A stretch of DNA of 64,000 nt from the NCBI GenBank assembly GCA_029866965.1, contig CP123444.1:2918501-2982500 (forward strand). Direction: 5' to 3'. Shown here piece by piece: positions 54,019 to 61,546 of this stretch (within the stretch, counting starts at the first letter, position 1; each line of letters starts with the position of its first letter). The DNA comes from Flavobacteriaceae bacterium YJPT1-3 (GTDB taxonomy: Bacteria > Bacteroidota > Bacteroidia > Flavobacteriales > Flavobacteriaceae). The position numbers and the translations under genes were made by a program. The notes under the pieces are model-generated. The model did not search any database, was not told the DNA's origin, and saw nothing but the letters and a program-made list of their open reading frames with translations.

Positions 54019-54026
54019 CAAATTTA
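54019..54026 (-). promoter_or_regulatory. Promoter -7 element (TAAATTTG) of the mlaD operon
   Basis: Minus-strand match, 22 bases before the ATG at 53996; no clear -33. Confidence 0.45.
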
Positions 54027-54060
54027 GGAATTAATTTGAAGAAGAATGAGGCAGATCCGG

Positions 54061-55155
54061 TTAATTTAGAACCTCTTTGATCGGCACTTTGATCCCGTTA
54101 CGATCAAAGGATACGATAAAGGCCGTACCGTAACCCGCTGCGCGTGCTTCCTTTAACTTCCGCTGAATGTCGGTGTAGCTCGACGTGGCCCCATAGAAAT
54201 ACTTATATAGTTCTCCTTCCTTCATTCGGGAAAGCTCCTTCAAACCTTTGAAATTATAGGGCTCGGGATCCAAAGCCCGGCTACTGGCCGCCAATTGCAC
54301 CTTGAAAATCACATCCTCATAGACCACTTCTGCTGCTGGCTCTACTCGTACTACCCCTAAATCTTCGTTCGCCTCCACATTGGCCTTATAGGTCCGTATG
54401 GCCTGAGCCATGGCCCTGGCCATTTCTTCCTGTCCGCGCGCAGATGCCAGGTACTTCCCTTCTTGGGTATTGGTGATAAATCCGGTCTCTACCAAAACAC
54501 TGGGCATGACGGTTTGCAACAGAACAACAAAGGCCGCCTGTTTCACACTGCGGTCCTTTCGTTTCAATTGCACCCTGAATTGATCTTGAATCAAGCTGGC
54601 AAGCTCAATGGATTGGTCTAAGAACTCCTCCTGCATCAGCGTCAGGCCGATCATACTTTCGGGGGAATTCAGATCGTATTTGGCGTATTTTTCTTCGTAG
54701 TTCTCTTCTAGAAAGATCACCTCGTTCTCCGCCTGAGCTACTTTGAGGTTCTGATCGTTGGCGTGTAGACCCAGTACATAGGTCTCTGCACCGTAGGCCT
54801 GTGAATAGTGCGCATTACAATGAATGGAGACGAACAGATCAGCTTCGGCTTTATTCGCGATATTCCCCCGCTCGGTCAAGTCAATAAAGGTGTCTGTTTT
54901 ACGGGTGTATACGATCTTGATGTCGTCCTGCTTTTCGAGCTCCTTACCCAGAGCCAACACGATCTTTAAGGCGATGTCCTTTTCCCGATAGCCCGCTTTA
55001 GAAGGTTTACCAGGATCTTTGCCTCCGTGTCCCGCGTCAAGCACTACAGTAAATGGCTTTTTCCCTGCCTGTGCGGAGACAGGGTCCGCTTTCGCGAAAG
55101 CGAAAAAACATAAACTAATTAGAATTAATCCCCGGAACTCTCGTTTACTCCACAT
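54061..55155 (-). CDS. N-acetylmuramoyl-L-alanine amidase
   Basis: A 364-residue cell-wall hydrolase (Amidase_3) with zinc ligands in DAGHGGKDPG, the Glu in the VFLEENY region and SIHCNAH, and a catalytic Glu in LVETGFITN. A SPOR-like end follows (FKVQLAASSR to AFIVSFDR). A signal peptide starts at the ATG at 55155; the frame is open to 55317 but this extension would overlap the promoter of the divergent LptD gene. The palindrome (55088) is read as AFAKA within the signal-peptide region. Gap to mlaD 64 bases. Confidence 0.93.
   Translation of the reverse strand: MWSKREFRGLILISLCFFAFAKADPVSAQAGKKPFTVVLDAGHGGKDPGKPSKAGYREKDIALKIVLALGKELEKQDDIKIVYTRKTDTFIDLTERGNIANKAEADLFVSIHCNAHYSQAYGAETYVLGLHANDQNLKVAQAENEVIFLEENYEEKYAKYDLNSPESMIGLTLMQEEFLDQSIELASLIQDQFRVQLKRKDRSVKQAAFVVLLQTVMPSVLVETGFITNTQEGKYLASARGQEEMARAMAQAIRTYKANVEANEDLGVVRVEPAAEVVYEDVIFKVQLAASSRALDPEPYNFKGLKELSRMKEGELYKYFYGATSSYTDIQRKLKEARAAGYGTAFIVSFDRNGIKVPIKEVLN
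55088..55101. repeat. Iterated palindrome GCTTTCGCGAAAGC, exact copy 9
   Basis: Inside the signal-peptide region of the amidase gene, read as AFAKA. Confidence 0.95.
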
Positions 55156-55210
55156 ATCATCTATTGCCTTGGAGGGCCCTACTTTGATGCCTTTTTTCTC
55201 CTTCTTATTT

Positions 55211-55238
55211 TTGAGGTCAAATAATAGGCGTAATTTTG
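55211..55238 (+). promoter_or_regulatory. Bacteroidota-type promoter of the lptD gene
   Basis: TTG, 17 bases, TAATTTTG, then 47 bases to the TTG start at 55286. It supports this start and excludes the earlier frame opening at 55019. Confidence 0.65.
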
Positions 55239-55285
55239 GCACCTTAATTGAGGCCACTAGCTTTACAAAAATAGCACTAATCGAC

Positions 55286-57994
55286 TTGCAAACAAACTTT
55301 AAAAAGTCTCTCCTCACCGTTCTGGTCGCTTGGTGCTCGGTTGTTGGTCTGTTTGCTCAGGACTTACCCAATAATAATGCCACTCCTGTACCCGTTCAGG
55401 ATACTCTTCCCAATATAACTTCTGAAATCCAGCCTGAACTTATAGAATCCGTTCAGGATACCGTGCGTCTGGACTCGGTCAAGGTCGCCAATGAGCCCTT
55501 GAGCGATATAGTGGATTACGAGGCGGAAGATTACACGAGTTACAACCGCAAAGAGCAGAAAACACGATTGTACAACAAGGCGCAGGTAACCTACCAGGAC
55601 CTGAAAATAAATGCAGGGCAGATCATTATTGATAATGCTACCAACACGGTCTTTGCTAAAGGAATCGACTCGGCCGGGGTCTATACCCAGGCTCCGGTTT
55701 TTGAACAAGGGCTTAATGTAGTGAAGCCCGACAGTATCATCTTCAATTTTAAAACCGAACGCGCCCTGGTCTACGGTTCGCGAACCCAACAAAATGATTT
55801 CTACATCAAGAACCGGATCAGCAAGCGGGTCAATGATTCGGTCGTATTCATGCGCGATGTAAAATTCACCACCAGTGAAAATGTAGATGATCCGGAGTAT
55901 TATTTTTATGCCCGTCGGGTCAAATTCGTTCCCGGAAAGAAGATCGTGACCGGCTTTGTCAATATGTACATTGCGGATGTTCCTACCCCTCTGGGACTGC
56001 CCTTCGCCTACTTTCCCATGGAAAAAGAAACCAGTGTCTCCGGTTTTATACCTCCTTCTCCAGGAGAAAGTGCAGAGCGTGGCTATTTTCTACAAAATGG
56101 CGGATATTACTTCGCTCTAGGCCCGTATTTGGATCTGACCGCAGTAGGAAGTTATTACACCAACGGGAGTTATGACCTGCGCGGTGATGTCAATTATAAA
56201 AAACGGTATCGCTTTAATGGAAATCTAAGTGTGCAGTATCAACGCTTATTGGCCGGAGAACGGGGTCTGGAAGGGTTTAGTGAGTCTCAGGTGTACAATT
56301 TGCGTTGGTCCCATTCACAAGACACCAAGTCGAGTCCGAATTCCCGATTTTCAGCTTCGGTCAACCTGGGGAGTAGTGACTTTTATCAGGAGTCTCTGAA
56401 TCAGGTCAACACAGGAAATTTCCTGAATAACTCCTTCCAATCGTCCATTTCTTACTCCAAAACCTTTAGAGGCTATCCCCAAGTGAACCTCTCGCTTACC
56501 GCTACGCATTCACAAAATACCAGAACGCAGCAGATCAATATGACCTTGCCCACCGCAGTGGTGAATGTCGAGCGGGTGTTCCCCTTCGCTCCCAAGGCCG
56601 GTACTAAAAAAGGAGCCTTGCAAAATATCAATGTGAATTATCAGTTTCGCGGGGACAACCGCTTCACTACCACCGATAGCCTGTTCTTTACTCCCCAAAT
56701 GTTCAGAGATGCCGAGTTGGGCATGCAGCACACCATACCCATCAGCACCAACTTCAAGATCCTCAAGTATTTTAGTGCTACGGTCAGCGCCAACTATCAG
56801 GAATCCTGGGTATTTAAGACCATTGATCAGTCGTACAATCCGGAAGCCCCTAATGGAGTACAACGGGATACCATTCGTGGGTTTGACGCTTTTCGTACCT
56901 ATAATCTTAGCGCCAGTTTGGGGACAACCATCTACGGCCGGGTAGATTTTGGGAGTGATAAGAAAATACAGACGATCAGGCATGTGATGCGACCCTCCAT
57001 TTCCTATGGATACACCCCTGCCTTCGATCAATTTTACGATACTTACCTGCGTCCGGACCCTAATGATCCCCTGGCGACGGATTTAACCTTTGAGGAAGAA
57101 TTTACCCGTTTTCAGGGTGGTTTCTTCTCCCCTCCGGGAAATCAAGTCTCCAATAGTCTGGGTTTTCAGCTCAGTAATGTTATTGAGGCTAAAGTGAGGG
57201 ATAAGGACAGCACCAAATTAGAACCTAGAAAGATTACCTTACTGAACAATTTCACCATTTCTTCACGCTACAATTTTGCTGCCGACAGTTTAAAGCTTTC
57301 ACCAATTTCCGTTCGAGGAAATATTCCGGTCATCCAGAATAAATTGGATGTCAATTTCAGCGCCGGTCTAGATCTTTATGCGCTCAATAGTGCCAATAGG
57401 AGGATTGACCGACTCAACATCAACAATGGAGGAAGCCTATTTCGATTGACCAATGCGGCCGCCAATTTTGGTTATTCGTTCAGCAGCAAAGATTTTGAGG
57501 GAAAGGGAAAAAATGACGATCCTACCGAGAATGAGACTTTTCGAAACGGAGGAAGACAGGACGACCTTTTTGGGACAGGCCTAGATATAACGGGGCAAAA
57601 CCTATTTACTGATGATAAAGAGGAAGACCGGGAACCCTTGCGCCCGGATCTGTACAACTTTAAAATCCCCTGGAATATCCGACTTTCCTACAATGTCAAT
57701 TACGGCAATACGCGTCGTGAGGATGAAATTACCTCCCATTCCATTATGTTTAGTGGAAATGTAGAATTGGGACCGCGATGGACCGTTGGTTTTTCCAGCG
57801 GGTATGACCTTGTAAATCCAGGATTTACCTTTACGCAATTGCGGTTTGCCCGAGATCTAGAAAGCTGGAATATGAATTTTACCTGGGTTCCCTTCAGTCA
57901 GCGAGCATCCTGGAATTTCTTTATCGGGATCAGTTCCAGCGCCCTGAGCGACATTAAGTACGACAAACGACGAGCGCCCGATGAGCGCCTTTAA
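55286..57994 (+). CDS. lptD: Putative LPS-assembly protein LptD
   Basis: A 902-residue outer-membrane protein that inserts lipopolysaccharide into the outer leaflet. After a signal peptide (NFKKSLLTVLVAWCSVVGLFAQ) comes an OstA/LptA-like jellyroll (KTRLYNKAQVTYQDLKI to NDVKFTT). A large beta-barrel pattern then extends to the C-terminus, though the last residues are basic and lack a terminal Phe. The start is TTG 55286, set by the signal peptide and promoter. RidA follows after 20 bases on the same strand. The assignment rests on the domain order typical of this phylum; LptE was not seen. Confidence 0.85.
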   Translation: MQTNFKKSLLTVLVAWCSVVGLFAQDLPNNNATPVPVQDTLPNITSEIQPELIESVQDTVRLDSVKVANEPLSDIVDYEAEDYTSYNRKEQKTRLYNKAQVTYQDLKINAGQIIIDNATNTVFAKGIDSAGVYTQAPVFEQGLNVVKPDSIIFNFKTERALVYGSRTQQNDFYIKNRISKRVNDSVVFMRDVKFTTSENVDDPEYYFYARRVKFVPGKKIVTGFVNMYIADVPTPLGLPFAYFPMEKETSVSGFIPPSPGESAERGYFLQNGGYYFALGPYLDLTAVGSYYTNGSYDLRGDVNYKKRYRFNGNLSVQYQRLLAGERGLEGFSESQVYNLRWSHSQDTKSSPNSRFSASVNLGSSDFYQESLNQVNTGNFLNNSFQSSISYSKTFRGYPQVNLSLTATHSQNTRTQQINMTLPTAVVNVERVFPFAPKAGTKKGALQNINVNYQFRGDNRFTTTDSLFFTPQMFRDAELGMQHTIPISTNFKILKYFSATVSANYQESWVFKTIDQSYNPEAPNGVQRDTIRGFDAFRTYNLSASLGTTIYGRVDFGSDKKIQTIRHVMRPSISYGYTPAFDQFYDTYLRPDPNDPLATDLTFEEEFTRFQGGFFSPPGNQVSNSLGFQLSNVIEAKVRDKDSTKLEPRKITLLNNFTISSRYNFAADSLKLSPISVRGNIPVIQNKLDVNFSAGLDLYALNSANRRIDRLNINNGGSLFRLTNAAANFGYSFSSKDFEGKGKNDDPTENETFRNGGRQDDLFGTGLDITGQNLFTDDKEEDREPLRPDLYNFKIPWNIRLSYNVNYGNTRREDEITSHSIMFSGNVELGPRWTVGFSSGYDLVNPGFTFTQLRFARDLESWNMNFTWVPFSQRASWNFFIGISSSALSDIKYDKRRAPDERL

Positions 57995-58014
57995 TCCATT
58001 AATACAAGACAATC

Positions 58015-58398
58015 ATGAAGAAAATCATTACCAGCCCTGATGCTCCAGCCCCCATTGGCCCTTACAATCAAGCCGTACTGAGCGGCAACACCCTTTACTG
58101 TTCCGGCCAGGTGGCCTTCGATCCAAAAACGATGGAACTGGTGCAGGATTCTATTGCTAAAGAGACCCAACAGGTCATGAAAAATTTGAAGGCTGTACTC
58201 GCTGCAGCCGATATGGATTTTGAGCATGTGGTAAAAACCTCCATATTTCTGAGTAGCATGGAAGATTTCACGGAAGTGAACAAGGTGTATGCCACCTATT
58301 TCAACGAAAAAACCGCTCCTGCTCGAGAAACGGTTGAAGTTGCTAACTTACCGAAATACGTGAACGTAGAAATCTCTATGATCGCGGTAAAGGACTGA
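58015..58398 (+). CDS. ridA: RidA-family reactive enamine/imine deaminase
   Basis: A 127-residue trimeric enzyme that hydrolyses reactive 2-aminoacrylate-type intermediates. It has the signature start SPDAPAPIGPYNQAV, the catalytic Arg region APARETVEVANLP and Glu in NVEISMIAV. It lies 20 bases downstream of lptD and is likely co-transcribed. It is convergent with the kinase gene, one base between stops. Confidence 0.95.
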   Translation: MKKIITSPDAPAPIGPYNQAVLSGNTLYCSGQVAFDPKTMELVQDSIAKETQQVMKNLKAVLAAADMDFEHVVKTSIFLSSMEDFTEVNKVYATYFNEKTAPARETVEVANLPKYVNVEISMIAVKD

Positions 58399-59259
58399 TC
58401 AGGCCATCAAGAAGTTCTTGTGGTAGGCGACCAATCCATCGATGGGTCGCTTTAATATTTTCCCGACTTCCAGGTCGTAAGTGGCCATGATCTTGCGCAA
58501 CTCATCCTGGAGATAAAAGGCGATTGATCCCACAAAATGCACTGGTACCACTTTGGCCTGATCAAATTGCAGGATTTGATTTTCGATAAAAAGTCGTAAT
58601 CCTTTTTCGATCAATCCCTGACAATATTCATACTCTTTATGGGTGATCAGGAACTTGGCGAACTGGGCCAGGTAGGTGTTGGGATTCGGTTTTTTGTAGA
58701 GGTGATTTTTTATGCTCTCCGCTGTTAAATCGTAGTTCTTGGCAAACTCATAAGCGATGTCCTTAGGGATTTTATTAAAGTGAAAATCCCGCAATAGTTG
58801 ACGTCCGAAGTAGTTTCCACTCGCGTCATCCATCAAAATATAGCCCAGAGAAGTTACTTTTTGCTCAATTTGCTCACCGTCAAAAAAACTACAGTTAGAA
58901 CCTGTACCCAAAATACTTACGATGGCCGGAGACCCTTTCTCTGTAGTCGCGTACAAGGCTGCATAAGTGTCTTCTTTGATGTTGATTTGCAGCGCCTTAT
59001 CAAAAAACTCTTCAAAGAGTTCATGCAATAGTTCTCTGGGTTTAACGGTACCACAACCGGCGCCATAGAAGTGTACATGAGTAGCCTCATGACGATGCTT
59101 GTAGAGTTCATAATTGTTAATCATGCGCTCATGCAAAATCTCGCGTGTCAACACCTGAGGATTCAAACCCAAGGTTTGGGTTTGAAACACCTCTTCTCCG
59201 TCATCATTCAACGCAATCCAATCCGTTTTGGTGGATCCGCTATCTACTATCAGTTGCAT
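58399..59259 (-). CDS. N-acetylglucosamine-kinase-like (BadF/BadG family) protein
   Basis: A 286-residue ASKHA-fold kinase. The first phosphate loop is LIVDSGSTKTDWIAL, the second SILGTGSNC, and YILMDDASGNYFGR and HFVGSIAFYL follow. Relatives phosphorylate N-acetylglucosamine or similar aminosugars from peptidoglycan recycling. It is preceded by a TAGTTTTG element just inside the terminator of gapA. The sugar is not certain. Confidence 0.85.
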   Translation of the reverse strand: MQLIVDSGSTKTDWIALNDDGEEVFQTQTLGLNPQVLTREILHERMINNYELYKHRHEATHVHFYGAGCGTVKPRELLHELFEEFFDKALQINIKEDTYAALYATTEKGSPAIVSILGTGSNCSFFDGEQIEQKVTSLGYILMDDASGNYFGRQLLRDFHFNKIPKDIAYEFAKNYDLTAESIKNHLYKKPNPNTYLAQFAKFLITHKEYEYCQGLIEKGLRLFIENQILQFDQAKVVPVHFVGSIAFYLQDELRKIMATYDLEVGKILKRPIDGLVAYHKNFLMA

Positions 59260-59279
59260 AATAGGCTGTATCTATGAAA

Positions 59280-59287
59280 CAAAACTA
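59280..59287 (-). promoter_or_regulatory. Promoter -7 element (TAGTTTTG) of the kinase gene
   Basis: Minus-strand match to TAnnTTTG, 20 bases before the ATG at 59259, close to the terminator of gapA. Confidence 0.4.
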
Positions 59288-59319
59288 AACCGCTGCTTCA
59301 GTGGTCTGAAGCAGCCGGT
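59288..59319 (-). terminator. Hairpin after gapA, probable terminator
   Basis: Minus strand: AACCGG, CTGCTTCAG, loop of four, CTGAAGCAG, CGGTTT. The stem is strong and the following T run is weak (TTTAGTTTT). Confidence 0.65.
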
Positions 59320-59330
59320 TAACACTTCTA

Positions 59331-60341
<1,011 letters not shown>

Positions 60342-60351
60342 TTATAGTTGG

Positions 60352-61338
60352 TTATGTGCTCATAATTTCTGAGACACGTATCAATTCTTTATTAATTTTT
60401 GATTGGCCTTTAATGGCCTTGGCCAAAGGATACAGCACCATTTTATCGTGCTGTGTTCCGACCATATAATTGCTTTGTCCTTCCATGAGCGATTCAACAG
60501 CCTTAACGCCCATTCGACTCGCCAGAACACGGTCATAACAGGTAGGAGATCCTCCTCGCTGCATATGGCCAAGAACGGATACGCGAACGTCGTATTCTCC
60601 CATGTGCTCGTCTACATAGTCTTTGAGTTCGAAAACACTCTTTCCGATCTTATCACCTTCTGCGACGACAACAATACTGGATGTTTTACCGCTTTTTTTA
60701 CTCCGGTTGAGTGATTCAACCAGGCGATCGAGGCCCATATCTTCCTCAGGGATCAAAATTTCTTCGGCTCCGGCGCCCACCCCGGCGTTTAAAGCGATAT
60801 GGCCTACATCTCTACCCATCACCTCAACAAAGAATAAACGGTTGTGAGAACTGGCTGTATCTCTAATTTTATCAATCGCTTCTATGGCCGTATTGAGGGC
60901 CGTATCGTAGCCGAGAGTTCGATCTGTACCGTTGATGTCGTTATCAATGGTTCCCGGTATACCGATCACTGGAAAGTTGTATTCGTTATTGAAGATCAAG
61001 CCTCCGGTAAAGGTTCCGTCCCCTCCAATCAATACTAAAGCGTCAATTCCTGCTTCAATCAGTTTATCATAGGCCTTTTTCCGACCTTCCTTAGTGCGGA
61101 ATTCTTCCGAACGAGCAGATTTTAAAATGGTTCCTCCACGATTAATGATGGCGCGTACGCTACGAGCATCTTTGGGCTCAAAATCCCCTTCAATCAAACC
61201 TTCGTAGCCGCGATAAATTCCATAACATTCAAGCTTGTGATAGGCACAGGTACGCACCACACTCCGTATGGCTGCATTCATCCCGGGAGAGTCTCCACCG
61301 GAAGTCAGGACCCCAATGCGTTTGATTTTTGAATCCAT
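60352..61338 (-). CDS. pfkA: ATP-dependent 6-phosphofructokinase
   Basis: A 328-residue enzyme with the ATP site TSGGDSPGMNA, ALVLIGGDGTFTGG and the catalytic GIPGTIDNDINGTD, with Gly at the ATP-discriminating position. A typical FFVEVMGRDVGHIA follows. The ATG at 61338 is chosen over 61368 because MDSKIKRIGVLTSGG is the standard start. It is followed by gapA. Confidence 0.97.
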   Translation of the reverse strand: MDSKIKRIGVLTSGGDSPGMNAAIRSVVRTCAYHKLECYGIYRGYEGLIEGDFEPKDARSVRAIINRGGTILKSARSEEFRTKEGRKKAYDKLIEAGIDALVLIGGDGTFTGGLIFNNEYNFPVIGIPGTIDNDINGTDRTLGYDTALNTAIEAIDKIRDTASSHNRLFFVEVMGRDVGHIALNAGVGAGAEEILIPEEDMGLDRLVESLNRSKKSGKTSSIVVVAEGDKIGKSVFELKDYVDEHMGEYDVRVSVLGHMQRGGSPTCYDRVLASRMGVKAVESLMEGQSNYMVGTQHDKMVLYPLAKAIKGQSKINKELIRVSEIMST

Positions 61339-61546
61339 TTTGGTTACTATTAAATTTAAAAGTAACAATCTTAAAGCTACTATACATCGATTTATAAGAC
61401 TTTAAGAATTTCAAACGTTTTCGGTTAATAAATTCTCGAAAAGATGCCGTTTTATATGCTCGAATTGAGCACATTCATAATTTTTACAGCAGAGATAAGG
61501 AGCTTATCCCAGTAGAAGTCGATAACCAAAAAAAGATGAAGTACGA
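61339..61546. other. Intergenic region between pfkA and tamB
   Basis: 208 bases that are AT-rich and without an open frame of note. One small palindrome (GATAAG, three bases, CTTATC at 61494-61508) might be part of a tamB terminator or a binding site. No clear promoter core was found; a TAAATTTAA run near 61350 is only partial. Confidence 0.5.

Noticed and set aside
1311-55101. Interpreting the palindrome copies as REP elements, transposon ends or a CRISPR-like array
   Set aside because: They are single, inside coding regions, not clustered, with no flanking repeats or transposase.
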